Assembly (NCBI GenBank): GCA_963817025.1
Contig: CAWFML010000004.1
Span: 1,364,001 to 1,428,000, forward strand
Length of the DNA: 64,000 nucleotides
Source: JACMLC01 sp963817025
GTDB taxonomy: Bacteria > Acidobacteriota > Blastocatellia > Pyrinomonadales > Pyrinomonadaceae
Direction: 5' to 3'
Numbering within the stretch: the first letter of the stretch is position 1; every line of letters starts with the position of its first letter. The notes under the pieces are model-generated. The model had not been told where the DNA came from, did no database searches, and saw nothing but the letters and a program-made list of their open reading frames with translations. Positions 19,546 through 27,872 of the stretch are shown piece after piece. Both the position numbers and the translations under genes were made by a program.

Positions 19546-19584
19546 AAGAGACGAAGGATAGAGATAACTCATCCTTCGTCTCTT
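19546..19584 (+). terminator. Hairpin after the delta-60 gene
   Basis: A perfect 14-bp stem (AAGAGACGAAGGAT with its complement) and an 11-base loop begin 57 bases after the stop codon. No clean T-run follows, so it may block exonucleases or act with Rho rather than be a classic terminator. Confidence 0.5.
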
Positions 19585-19609
19585 CATGTGTGTTGATACT
19601 TAAATTCGG

Positions 19610-19797
19610 CAGCGGGTCATTTCAAAATTCAGGCTGTCCATCCATGACGAAAGAACTCCCTGCAAAGGCGCTGGTGGCGCAAAGAAAAGCACGCCAGCGT
19701 GAAGTGGCATGCAACCTTTGCGGTCTTCCTTTGCGCCACCAAGCGCCTTAAGCGGGAAACTACTTTTTCATCGCTTTAGTTTTGAAACCGACCACTA
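19610..19797. repeat. Miniature inverted-repeat element, family B, copy 2
   Basis: Left end AGCGGGTCATTTCAAAAT, right end reading TTTTGAAACCGACCACTAT. The CGCAAAGGCG/TTTGCGCC palindrome lies between. With the hairpin it accounts for most of the 414-base gap before the next gene. Confidence 0.7.
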
Positions 19798-19903
19798 TCT
19801 TAAATTCCGGCCGTGAATCAAACGAAGATATTTGTTATAGAACTGCTCTGTGCGGGGTCTTCTCTTTTAAGAGCCTGTAAATTTTCCCTGTGTCAGAGAC
19901 TCA

Positions 19904-21724
19904 ATGACAAGTATGAAAATATTTCTCCTCTTGCTGGTCACAGCTATCTTGGCGTTGGCTTCGACGACTTCGCCTGTCAGCATCGCAACGGCTCAGGCAA
20001 ATTCCGCCACAGAACTCGCGGGGCTATGGGAAGCCAAAAGCCGCTTCGGGCCTGACATACGCGGCTCTCTGCTTATCAAGCAGACGGGCGGCGCGTGGCG
20101 TGCAGAGATCGCAGGGCACTATGCTCAAGCGAAGCTGGCGGGCGACACCATCGAGTTCGAGCTTGATGATGGAAAGAATGCTTTTCGAGGAAAGTTTGAG
20201 GCGCGGCGCGCGAGGATCGCCGGCCACTGGATTCAACAGAGAACGGTCGAGAGCGGCGCGACTTATGCTTCGCCCGTCACGCTCACGAAAGACGGGCGCG
20301 ATGTGTGGCGCGGAAATGTCTCGCCGTATGACGACACGATGACGTATTACCTGATGGTCAAAGTCAGGGATGATGGCTCAGCCGGAGCTTTCCTGCGTAA
20401 CCCCGAACGCAATATCGGCTGGACACGACAATACCGCGTGGATCACATCGAGCGCGAGGGAGAATCCGTCAGGCTGCTCGCAGAAAATAAGGGCGACGAA
20501 AAAGGGCGCGTACTGGCAGAAGGCACTTACAAGGCTGCGACTGAAAATCTGTCGATCTATTTTCCGAACCGTGGCGGAACTTTCGATTTCAGGCGCGTGG
20601 CGGCTAATCAGACGAGCGACTTTTACCCGCGCGGTCGCCCGACAGGAACTTACGCTTACACACAGCCGCCCGCATTCGACGACGGCTGGCCCACAGCCTC
20701 GCTCGAAGATGTCGGAATGTCGCGCGCGGGGATAGAGAAATTTATCCGGACGATTATTGATACGCCGATGGATTCCGTCAGCGCGCATGAAATTCATGGC
20801 GTCTTGATCGCGCGGCACGGCAAGCTGGTCTTGGAAGAATATTTTCACGGCGAGAACCGCGAGAAGCCGCACGATACGCGCTCTGCCGCCAAGAGCTTGA
20901 CAGCGACTTTGATAGGCGCGGGAATCTATTCCGGCGTTCCGCTCAAAACATCCAGTCCCGTCTATCAAGTGATGAACGGCGGCGCGTTTCCGCCCGGCAT
21001 AGAGCCGCGAAAAAAAGCTCTCACGCTTGAACATTTATTGACCATGTCTTCGGGATTGGATTGTGACGACAGCGACCCCGGATCGCCCGGCTTTGAACCG
21101 ACGCTGCTCGATTCGGAAGACATTCTCGATTATTACAAGTACATCCTGAACTTAAAAGTTATACGCGAGCCGGGTGAACGGGCTGTCTATTGCAGCATCA
21201 ATCCGCATCTTGCAGGCGGCATGCTGGCGCGCTCGGCCAGACAATCTTTGCCTGTCCTGATGCAAACTCTGATCGCTGAACCGCTTCAGATCAAACGTTA
21301 TTACATGCAGTTGACACCGACGGGCGACGGCTATATGGGCGGCAGCGTCAGAATGCTGCCGCGCGATTTTATGAAGCTCGGCCAGCTTCACGTCAATGGC
21401 GGGACGTGGAACGGTCGCAGAATCCTGACGCAGCAGTGGGCGAGCCGCTCCACTATGCCTTTATACGAGGTTCAAGGCGCTAAACCAATCGAACCATATA
21501 AAGTCCTCAAGTACGGCTATCTGTGGTGGGTGATTGAATATCCTTACAAAGGGCGAACCGTGCGCGCCTTCTTTGCGAGCGGCAACGGCGGGCAGACAGT
21601 GATGGGAATTCCCGAACTTGATCTAGTCGTAGCAATCTACGCTGGCAACTACGCCGCTTCGCCCGGCAAGCAAATTCAGGAAGGCTATGTGCCGAAATAC
21701 ATTCTGCCCGCAGTTGACGAATAG
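19904..21724 (+). CDS. Exported serine hydrolase, beta-lactamase/class C fold
   Basis: The signal peptide covers about residues 1-31 (MTSMKIFLLLLVTAILALAS). The ATG at 19913 is an equally possible start; no strong ribosome binding site separates them. The first 220 residues are a beta-rich accessory region. The hydrolase domain follows, with the nucleophile motif SAAK (Ser327, Lys330), a Tyr-containing second motif YCSIN where YxN is usual, and GNGGQ near the end in place of KTG. The family includes esterases, D-aminopeptidases and penicillin-binding proteins. The substrate is unknown. Resistance to beta-lactams should not be inferred. It stands alone between two family B repeats. Confidence 0.85.
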   Translation: MTSMKIFLLLLVTAILALASTTSPVSIATAQANSATELAGLWEAKSRFGPDIRGSLLIKQTGGAWRAEIAGHYAQAKLAGDTIEFELDDGKNAFRGKFEARRARIAGHWIQQRTVESGATYASPVTLTKDGRDVWRGNVSPYDDTMTYYLMVKVRDDGSAGAFLRNPERNIGWTRQYRVDHIEREGESVRLLAENKGDEKGRVLAEGTYKAATENLSIYFPNRGGTFDFRRVAANQTSDFYPRGRPTGTYAYTQPPAFDDGWPTASLEDVGMSRAGIEKFIRTIIDTPMDSVSAHEIHGVLIARHGKLVLEEYFHGENREKPHDTRSAAKSLTATLIGAGIYSGVPLKTSSPVYQVMNGGAFPPGIEPRKKALTLEHLLTMSSGLDCDDSDPGSPGFEPTLLDSEDILDYYKYILNLKVIREPGERAVYCSINPHLAGGMLARSARQSLPVLMQTLIAEPLQIKRYYMQLTPTGDGYMGGSVRMLPRDFMKLGQLHVNGGTWNGRRILTQQWASRSTMPLYEVQGAKPIEPYKVLKYGYLWWVIEYPYKGRTVRAFFASGNGGQTVMGIPELDLVVAIYAGNYAASPGKQIQEGYVPKYILPAVDE

Positions 21725-21746
21725 CATGCCTCACATGACTGTTCGG

Positions 21747-21914
21747 TAGTGGGTCAGTTTGAAATTCTGGTGTCCATCCACGACGAAAGAATCTCCCGCA
21801 AAAGCGCAAAGACGCAAAGAGCGAATGGCATTTAACGCTTTGCGCTCTTTCTTTGCGTCTTTGCGCCTTTGCGGGAAACTGTTTTTCTTCGCTATTTTTG
21901 AAACTGACCCACTA
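21747..21914. repeat. Miniature inverted-repeat element, family B, copy 3 (best ends)
   Basis: Terminal repeats are TAGTGGGTCAGTTTGAAA and, on the other strand at the right end, TAGTGGGTCAGTTTCAAA: 18 bp with one mismatch. The inner palindrome is CCCGCAAAAGCGCAAAGACG with its complement. This copy defines the family ends most clearly. Confidence 0.8.
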
Positions 21915-21957
21915 TCGACTGTTCACTAAAACTTAGCTCAGAAGCTTATCGAAGAAT

Positions 21958-22152
21958 CGGTGAAAGCCCCAAAGGGGCGCAATGTAATAGCCCGGGGCAT
22001 CGTCCCGGGTCAGCACCTCCCCTTTAGATAACAAGCCCTGAAAGGGCGGCATAGATTATTTCGCCCTTATCAGGGCTTAGAATCGTAATGATTGCTTGAT
22101 ACCCGGGGCGATGCCCCGGACTATTACATTGCGCCCTTATCAGGGCTTTTAT
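21958..22152. repeat. Miniature inverted-repeat element, family A, copy 2
   Basis: Contains AAGCCCTGAAAGGGCGGCAT, AATAGCCCGGGGCATCG and its inverted partner CGATGCCCCGGACTATTA. The outer ends are degenerate compared with copies 1 and 3. No gene. Confidence 0.7.
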
Positions 22153-22168
22153 AGCGGATTGCAAATGC

Positions 22169-22249
22169 ATGCGCCCTCCCTGACGGTCGGGCTACAGCCC
22201 CGGAGGTTACAGTAGCGGGGCAGTAGCCCGACCGTCAGGGAGGGCGCAT
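22169..22249. repeat. 27-bp perfect inverted repeat
   Basis: Arms at 22169-22195 and 22223-22249 are exact complements (beginning ATGCGCCCTCCCTGACGGTC), with a 27-base loop. It lies between a family A repeat and the strong hairpin at 22306-22371. It does not follow a gene directly and is probably part of another dispersed repeat. Confidence 0.75.
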
Positions 22250-22305
22250 CAGCGCACACTCAATCGCTAATAGCTATAAAACACCTTCTTAAGTCCAAAA
22301 GTCAT

Positions 22306-22371
22306 AAAAGAAAGAGAGCCAGCTTTTGTGCGCTTTGATTAAAGCGCACAAAAGCTGGCTCTCTTTCTTTT
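22306..22371. terminator. 31-bp perfect hairpin after the split gene
   Basis: Arms 22306-22336 and 22341-22371 match without a mismatch, with a four-base loop GATT. It lies 43 bases after the stop of the leftward split gene, and T-tracts occur at both edges of the stem. A leftward (possibly two-way) terminator is the simplest reading; the stem is longer than most intrinsic terminators. Confidence 0.65.
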
Positions 22372-22741
22372 ACGCTCCGGGATTGTCTGATGTTGCTTGA
22401 CGTGCTCTATTTGTTTAGTTTGCTCCCCTTGTTATCTTCTCGCGGACTTGTTTCACGAGGCGGTCACTCAAACGGCTGATAGTCGCCAGCTTCAAAGGGC
22501 CAATCAGATACCGCCCGTAGGCCGCGTCGCGCAGAGCGTCGAGGTCAAGCTTTTCCTTAAAGTGCTGGCGATAGGCTTCAACCGGAATGGCGAGGCCCTC
22601 TATCGAACTCTCATCAAGGTTAACGAGAAAAATAAAATCGGCATCGCTCAGCTTCTCCGCCACTCTGAAAAACTGCCATTCCTCAATTCTTTTTCTGACT
22701 TTCCGTTCGGCATCAAGATCATAATTAACCCAAGTTGCCAG

Positions 22742-23572
22742 TTATTGAATGAACGCCTTATCAAGTTGATAAGCAAACAAGAACAGACTGATTTTCAAGA
22801 TAAAGCCTGAAAGCGTCGTCGCGTGAATCTTCTTTGGAAACAACTTCGTGATTTCACCAAAGACCGTCTCAATGCGACGGCGCAACCACTGCTTGTAATC
22901 ATGCATGACAGGTACATCGCGCCGCTTCGAGTTGCGTCTGCGTCCAACAAGCAACCGCAGGCCATCGCGCTCTGCAAGCGTATCTTCCCATTCGTAATAA
23001 GTGTAGGCCGCATCAGCCGCCACATCTGCCCCAACCGGCAAACAGAGCGACAAGGTCGCCAACCCTTCAATATCAGAGAGGCTGCCGGGAAGGATCGCAT
23101 ACTCCACCGGGACGCCTTCGACTGTGACGACCATTTGTACTCGCACCCCATAGAAGTAACGCCTTTTGCTCGCCAAGTAACCGCGAAACTCCGTGCCTTG
23201 CGCCAATCGAGAGCGCGAGATGCGAATGTTGTCACACAGCGCCACGGGAAACGAGTCCAGACTATAACGACTCTCCCTGTTCAACTCTTTAAGTGTGTGC
23301 CCCAGTTGATGAAAGATCAAATCAATCAAGTCACTGAGCCGCGAGAGTCGGCGCGAGAGCCGCGAACGACTAAGCATCCGAGGCATCATGCCCGAAGCAT
23401 GCAGAAAGCTGCGTGCGCGCTCAAAGTTGCCACCGAAGAAAAGCATAGCCACAATAGCCGTGCTTACTACTTCTGCGTCGGAAAACTCGGTGCGGGAGTC
23501 TTCGCGGTGCTGCATGGCCTTGAGCAAATCGTCAACCAAACAGTATATTGCAAGGGTACGGTCGTACATCGA
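22742..23572 (-). CDS. IS982-family transposase
   Basis: The start at 23572 (MYDRTLAIYCLVDDLLK) has GAGAGGA upstream and gives 276 residues. Family features are clear: SLDSFPVALCDNIRISRSRL with the first catalytic Asp, the RGYLASKRRYFYGVRVQ block, GADVAADAAYTYYEWED with the second Asp, and RRRIETVFGEITKLFPK with the catalytic Glu. The DDE set and length look complete. Its upstream region still holds a start and ribosome binding site, but the element's right terminal repeat is cut by the IS630-type insertion, so it can probably no longer transpose by itself. Confidence 0.92.
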   Translation of the reverse strand, partial: SMYDRTLAIYCLVDDLLKAMQHREDSRTEFSDAEVVSTAIVAMLFFGGNFERARSFLHASGMMPRMLSRSRLSRRLSRLSDLIDLIFHQLGHTLKELNRESRYSLDSFPVALCDNIRISRSRLAQGTEFRGYLASKRRYFYGVRVQMVVTVEGVPVEYAILPGSLSDIEGLATLSLCLPVGADVAADAAYTYYEWEDTLAERDGLRLLVGRRRNSKRRDVPVMHDYKQWLRRRIETVFGEITKLFPKKIHATTLSGFILKISLFLFAYQLDKAFIQ

Positions 23573-23656
23573 AGTCCTCTCTTTAAGTCTTTTGTGTCGC
23601 AACAAAATCTTAAGAGAGGACTTTCTATTGTTCAAAGAGCTATCGAGCCATAACTA

Positions 23657-24845
23657 GTGCTCTGTAATTGAAGTTATTGTAAATACCCTGAGCCACTGCT
23701 ATCTTTCAACAATGGCTCGACACACACAATTCATTCAACTCTCGGACGCAGAACGTCGCTCTTTGAAATCTCTCTTCCGCTCCGGCAAGGGCGCTAACCG
23801 GCTGCAAACACGTGCTCGGATTCTCCATTTGCTTGACCAAGAAGTGCCGCCTCCTGAGATTGCACAGACTCTCTCGTGTGGCATTGCGACTGTCTATAAC
23901 ATCAAGCGCCGCTACGAGGGCGAAGGCTTGGAATCGGCACTCTCGGACAAGGAGCGTAGCGGCAGACCTCCGCGCATCGATGGTCAGGCGAAAGCCAAGA
24001 TCACAGCCTTAGCTTGCTCGCAAGCGCCAGAAGGACATGCCCGCTGGACATTGCGCCTCTTGGCTGACAGAGCTGTCCAACTCGGCTTCTGTGAAAGTAT
24101 CTCGCACAATGCAGTCAAAGAGATTCTGAAAAAAACAGACTCAAGCCGCACTTGAAGAGGCAATGGTGCATAGGCTCAATCGACGGTCAATATCTAGCAC
24201 GGATGGAGGATGTGCTCTATTTGTACAATCTTCCCTTCGATGAAAAGCGTCCTCTGATCTGCTTCGATGAGATGCCCGTGCAACTCTTGGGTGAAGTGGT
24301 TGCGCCCCTGCCGATGAAAGAAGGGCAAAGCACTCGCTTCGATTACGAATATGAGCGCGAGGGCACAGCCGTGCTGCTTGTCGCCTTTGAGCCGCTGACA
24401 GGAAAGCGCCTCGTTGAGACGAGCCGCCAGAGGACGAAAGCCGACTATTGCCGCTTCATGCAGAGAGTGGCCGGGATGTTCCCGCAGGCAGACAGAGTCG
24501 TGCTCGTGCAAGATAACTTGAATACGCACAACACCAGTTCCTTTTATGAGCACCTGCCGCCAGCAGACGCCTTCGAGTTGGCGCAGCGCTTCGAGATGCA
24601 CTACACACCGAAGAAAGGTTCATGGTTGAACATGGCGGAGTTGGAGTTGTCGGCACTGTCGCGCATCTGCTTATCACGGCGCATCTCGTCAATCGAGGCC
24701 CTCGACCGCGAAGTGCAGGCGCTTGTCAAAGATCGAAACGAGTTGCAGATCAAAGTTGAGTGGCAGTTCTCAATCTCTCAAGCGAGAGAAAAGCTGAGTC
24801 GCCACTACGAGAACGTGAAGTCTAAGAACTAACATTACAGAGCAC
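23657..24845. mobile_element. IS630-family insertion sequence
   Basis: It has 12-bp perfect terminal inverted repeats (GTGCTCTGTAAT and its complement) and is flanked by TA on both sides (23655-23656 and 24846-24847), the usual IS630 target duplication. It is 1189 bp long. It sits inside the right terminal repeat of the IS982-type element, so it arrived later. Ends and transposase look intact. Confidence 0.93.
23712..24832 (+). CDS. IS630-family transposase, made by -1 frameshift
   Basis: Two frames together encode about 373 residues. The first (23712-24155) holds the helix-turn-helix region (PPEIAQTLSCGIATVYNIKR). The second, one base back, continues with KNRLKPHLKRQWCIGS and the catalytic domain: FDEMPVQLLG, LVQDNLNTHN and WLNMAELELSAL carry the DDE residues. 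The two meet at a run of seven A (24129-24135), a slippery site typical of this family. Frame 1 stops 18 bases after the run at TGA 24153-24155. This is probably programmed frameshifting rather than decay. Confidence 0.9.
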
Positions 24846-25203
24846 TAGCAACTTGGGTTAATTAATATACTCTGACGGGCCAACGGTGACGCTCATGTCC
24901 ACAGGATTCACAGTCCCGGTGCTCGGCATTATGTGAAAAGCGACGATGTACATCGCCTGCCCCGCGCGAAAGTTAAAAGGCGGAGAGGCCGTCTGCCCCT
25001 GTGCGTCCTGACCGGCCAGAGCGATAAGCATCAAGGCGCAGGCCAGAGCCGGATAAGACATCTTCTTACCCCTCGCGTTCCTGCTCAAACATCGTCCAAA
25101 AAAAGACATGGCTGTTCTCCTTCTCACAATTGATGGCAATCTATTTACCTGATGATACACAAAGCGGCGTACCGCCCGAAATAGCAAGGCAGGAAGAATC
25201 TAA

Positions 25204-25447
25204 AGAAGCTGATTGAAAAGCCCTGAAAGGGCGCAATGTAATAGCCCGGGGCATCGCCACAGGTCAGCACGTCACCTTTAAATAACAAGCCCTGAAAGGG
25301 CGGCATAAATTATTTCGCCCTTTCAGGGCTTGGAATCACAATCATGACTCGATACCTGTGGCGTTGCCACAGGCTATGACATGCGCCCTTAGGGGCTTCG
25401 ATACATGGCGCCCTTCGGGGCTTGCACAGACTTTTCAAACAGCTTCT
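25204..25447. repeat. Miniature inverted-repeat element, family A, copy 3 (best ends)
   Basis: Left AGAAGCTGATTGAAAAG, right CTTTTCAAACAGCTTCT: 17-bp terminal inverted repeats with one mismatch. Internal palindromes are the same as in copies 1, 2 and 4. It fills the gap between the split gene and the M15-like gene. Confidence 0.82.
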
Positions 25448-25470
25448 AAACTCTCCGAACTCTCTACTTC

Positions 25471-26271
25471 CTATTTGTTTGAAGTTTTCTGCGAAGGTTT
25501 GCCGATGTGTATGTGCGGGCCTGTGGCCGAACCGGGTACGGCGCGGCGAAAGGCAAGGAAAGGGATGCCCTGCCCGCTCAGGTAATTCATCAGCGCGATG
25601 CCTTCCGCGCTGTCCGGATGAACCGAGACATCCACGGCATTGCGATGGTCATAGCCCCAACGCGAGTGTAAATCCGATTGGCCCAGAGCGGCGACGGGCA
25701 AAGGCCGATTGAATTTCCCGGCGTAGAATTTTTCGACCTTGCCGACATCCGCCACAGACCAGTTAGCAAAGCCTTTAAAGCGTATGTAGGCGACCTTCTT
25801 GAGCATCTTGCCAGACTGCGGAGCCGTGTCGAATTCCGCGACCGACGCGGCCTCGTTTTCCGCCAGAGACTCTACGACCACAGCATCGGTCGCGGCCAAC
25901 TGCTTGCGCGTTTCTTCAACTTTATGACGGACTTCGACGAGCGCATGCTCCATCTCTTCCAGCTCGCGCTTTGAGATAAGGCCGTCCGCGTAAAGCCCTT
26001 TGAGCTTTTCCAGTTGCTCGCCCGCGCGCACGGCTTCAGACTCGCGCGCGGCCAGCAGTTGCTTCAAACTTGTCTTGTAAATATTAGCGGCCTGCATGAC
26101 TTCGCCCGTGCTTGTGGACGCAGGCATCGGGGCATTGACCTCGCTGATGACTTTCGGCGTGTTGTCGGTGGAAGGGCGCGGCTGAGACTTCTTTTTGCTC
26201 TGCGCCCCGGCGAGGCCCGCCGTCGAGAGGAGCGCCAACAGAATGAGCAGATTTAGCGAAACTTTTTTCAT
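25471..26271 (-). CDS. Exported M15-like peptidase with coiled-coil region
   Basis: Start chosen at 26271 (MKKVSLNLLILLALLS), where the signal peptide begins; an ATG seven codons earlier is possible. Residues about 50-125 form a charged helical region with heptad spacing. The C-terminal 110 residues resemble zinc D-Ala-D-Ala carboxypeptidase/M15-type domains: LHSRWGYDHRNAVDVSVHP followed by TGPHIHIG, giving the expected His, Asp and HxH ligands. A cell-wall target in the periplasm is likely for this fold but not shown. It is followed leftward by a repeat and preceded by the STAS gene on the same strand, 88 bases away. Confidence 0.7.
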   Translation of the reverse strand: MKKVSLNLLILLALLSTAGLAGAQSKKKSQPRPSTDNTPKVISEVNAPMPASTSTGEVMQAANIYKTSLKQLLAARESEAVRAGEQLEKLKGLYADGLISKRELEEMEHALVEVRHKVEETRKQLAATDAVVVESLAENEAASVAEFDTAPQSGKMLKKVAYIRFKGFANWSVADVGKVEKFYAGKFNRPLPVAALGQSDLHSRWGYDHRNAVDVSVHPDSAEGIALMNYLSGQGIPFLAFRRAVPGSATGPHIHIGKPSQKTSNK

Positions 26272-26358
26272 ACAAAATGTGCCGGAATGCATTTCTCAAA
26301 GGGGGGATTGATTTAGATGCAATTCCTCCGGCGCAGGTTCTTACGCTCGCGGCAATAT

Positions 26359-26649
26359 TTATGTTCCCGCGCCTTTTCTCTCGGCCAGCTCGATCTCTTT
26401 CTGTATGAAATAGTGCAGCCCTTCAAGCTCTACGCCCGCGTTTTTCAGGGCATAGAGGACGGATGCGCTCTCGCTGTCCAGAAAGTTGAGGTCGGCCAGA
26501 TCAATCGAGATGCCTTTGTCTGTCTGCTCGCGCAAGTCGCCGCAAATTCTTTCCAGCAGCTCTGCGTCCGCTAATGTCAGCGAGCCTGCGACACGTAAGA
26601 TAGTTCGTGTTCCGTCTTCACTCTCAAGCTGTGTGATGCTCGTTGGCAT
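26359..26649 (-). CDS. STAS-domain protein (anti-sigma factor antagonist type)
   Basis: This 96-residue single-domain protein has GAGGAAAT upstream of the ATG. The core ISIDLADLNFLDSESASVLY matches the STAS helix-loop that carries the regulatory Ser in SpoIIAA/RsbV proteins (here Asp-Ser in LDSES). Such proteins bind anti-sigma kinases or sensors in partner-switching systems. No kinase or phosphatase partner lies nearby, so the pathway is open. Confidence 0.85.
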   Translation of the reverse strand: MPTSITQLESEDGTRTILRVAGSLTLADAELLERICGDLREQTDKGISIDLADLNFLDSESASVLYALKNAGVELEGLHYFIQKEIELAERKGAGT

Positions 26650-26907
26650 TTCTATTTCCTCAACTCCTTACGGAAAATCTCTTTATCTCAGAGACGTTGG
26701 CGATGGGCAAATAGTTACCGATATTTGCCAGCCCCTGTTTCAGCCGCGCTCTCATATCCGGCAGTTGGCCTGAGACAGGGCGCAATCGACAGATTTGTGA
26801 AAGACCTATGGTACAGTATCAACATGCAAAGTGGCATGTGCGCGGGACGTTCCTTGTTTCCATCACAGTTCGCGTTCGATTGAAACCCGCAATAGTTTCA
26901 AGCTCGA

Positions 26908-27711
26908 TTAAAACAGCAGCTCGCCGCGCAGTGTCGTCACGGCCTGCCCGCCAAGCAGCACGCGCTCTGCCGCGACGCGCACGCGCACAACGCCTCCGCG
27001 CGGCGAAGCCTGAAACCCAAGCATCTCATCCAGCCCCAGACGCTCGCGCCAGAACGGGCCGAGACAGCAATGCGCAGAGCCTGTCACGTGGTCTTCGTCA
27101 ACGCCTGCGACGGGCGCAAAAAAGCGCGAGATGAAATCATACTTCTCATCGTCGGCGCGGCTCGTCACAATCACGCCGCGTGCGCGAAGAGAGCGAAGCA
27201 GCCGCAGGTCTGGTTCCATGCGGCGCAATATCTTCTCGTTCTCGACCTCGACGATAAAGTCAAAACGATTGCGGCCCACATAGCGCGGCTCGACATTGAG
27301 CGCGTCGCGCAGCTCCAACGGATAAGAGGTCTGCTCGTCGGGCGGCTCTGCCGGAAAATCCAGCTCGATCCACTCGCCCGCGCGTCGCGCAGTCAAAACG
27401 CCGCTCCGCGTCTGAAAATTCAGGCGCGCATCGCTCTGTGCGACGCCTTCTTCCCAGAGCATGTGCGCGCTTGCCAGCGTCGCATGACCGCAGAGATCAA
27501 CCTCCACAGCCGGCGTGAACCAGCGCAGGTGAAAACTGTCCGCGCCGTCCCCTGCGGGCAAGAGAAAAACCGTTTCCGCGACATTCATCTCGCGCGCGAC
27601 CGCTTGCATCCACTTCTCATCTCTGGCCGCGTCCAGCAGGCACACGCCCGCCGGATTGCCCGTAGACGGCTCGGCTGTAAAAGCGTCAACCTGAAAAATC
27701 TTTTGTGGCAC
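26908..27711 (-). CDS. PhzF-family protein (phenazine biosynthesis-like isomerase/epimerase)
   Basis: Start chosen at GTG 27711 (VPQKIFQVDAFTAEP) with AGAAGGAAGC upstream. A longer frame with ATG at 27858 reads through a family B repeat and is unlikely. The 267 residues fit the family. Recognised features: STGNPAGVCLLD, MNVAETVFLLP with the catalytic Glu, RWFTPAVEVDLCGHATLASAH, and DHVTGSAHCCLGPFW. PhzF proteins are two-domain isomerases of the diaminopimelate-epimerase fold. Most members outside phenazine clusters have unknown substrates, and no phenazine gene is near. Confidence 0.9.
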   Translation of the reverse strand: MPQKIFQVDAFTAEPSTGNPAGVCLLDAARDEKWMQAVAREMNVAETVFLLPAGDGADSFHLRWFTPAVEVDLCGHATLASAHMLWEEGVAQSDARLNFQTRSGVLTARRAGEWIELDFPAEPPDEQTSYPLELRDALNVEPRYVGRNRFDFIVEVENEKILRRMEPDLRLLRSLRARGVIVTSRADDEKYDFISRFFAPVAGVDEDHVTGSAHCCLGPFWRERLGLDEMLGFQASPRGGVVRVRVAAERVLLGGQAVTTLRGELLF

Positions 27712-27784
27712 TTGTTGCTTCCTTCTAAATTCAAGTTTACCGGATTGGGAAAGTTTGGTTTCGCGCAGAGGCGTGAAAGATAAG

Positions 27785-27850
27785 AGATAAGGCGCAAAGA
27801 TATTGAAGCTTTCTTTGCGCCTTAAAGTTTTTCCTTTGCGCGAAACTGCC
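27785..27850. repeat. Family B repeat, short copy
   Basis: AGGCGCAAAGATATTGAAGC followed by the complement CTTTCTTTGCGCCTT and CCTTTGCGCGAAAC. Lies between PhzF and the metacaspase-like gene. Outer ends were not found. Confidence 0.55.
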
Positions 27851-27872
27851 CTTTGCATTACTGCCGCAAAGC

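Larger units (their letters stand above)
22728..24858. mobile_element. IS982-family insertion sequence, carrying a second IS inside its right end
   Basis: Left end ACCCAAGTTGCCAGTTAT. The right end, read on the minus strand with the inner IS removed, is ACCCAAGTTGCTAGTTAT, so the 18-bp terminal repeats differ at one position. The flanking duplication is TAATTA (22722-22727 and 24859-24864). Without the inner element and one TA copy it is about 940 bp, normal for the family. It carries one transposase on the minus strand. Confidence 0.9.
22415..25109 (-). pseudogene. Exported 185-residue protein gene split by nested insertion sequences
   Basis: The N-terminal part is 25109 down to 24859 and the C-terminal part is 22721 down to 22415. 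Start at 25109 has AAGGAGAAC upstream and leads to a signal peptide (SYPALACALMLIALAGQDAQG). Removing the IS982-type element together with one TAATTA target copy joins the parts in frame: 251 + 307 = 558 bases, exactly 186 codons including stop. The junction reads GPSEYINYDLDAERKV. The rebuilt protein has a C-terminal helical part (LDALRDAAYGRYLIGPLKLA) with no function I can name. The gene is disrupted now, so the insertion is recent enough that no other damage has built up. Confidence 0.85.

Noticed and set aside
19904..21724. Antibiotic-resistance beta-lactamase
   Set aside because: The SxxK motif is present, but the large accessory domain and atypical second and third motifs fit the broad serine-hydrolase family, not resistance enzymes.
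22823..23653. Plus-strand frame opposite the IS982 transposase
   Set aside because: Shadow of a gene with full catalytic motifs on the minus strand.
26908..27711. Phenazine biosynthesis cluster
   Set aside because: Only a PhzF-type protein is present, with no other phz gene; PhzF proteins are common outside such clusters.
27712..27858. Longer PhzF start at 27858
   Set aside because: The extra 49 codons are made of a family B repeat and lack homology; GTG 27711 has a good ribosome binding site.
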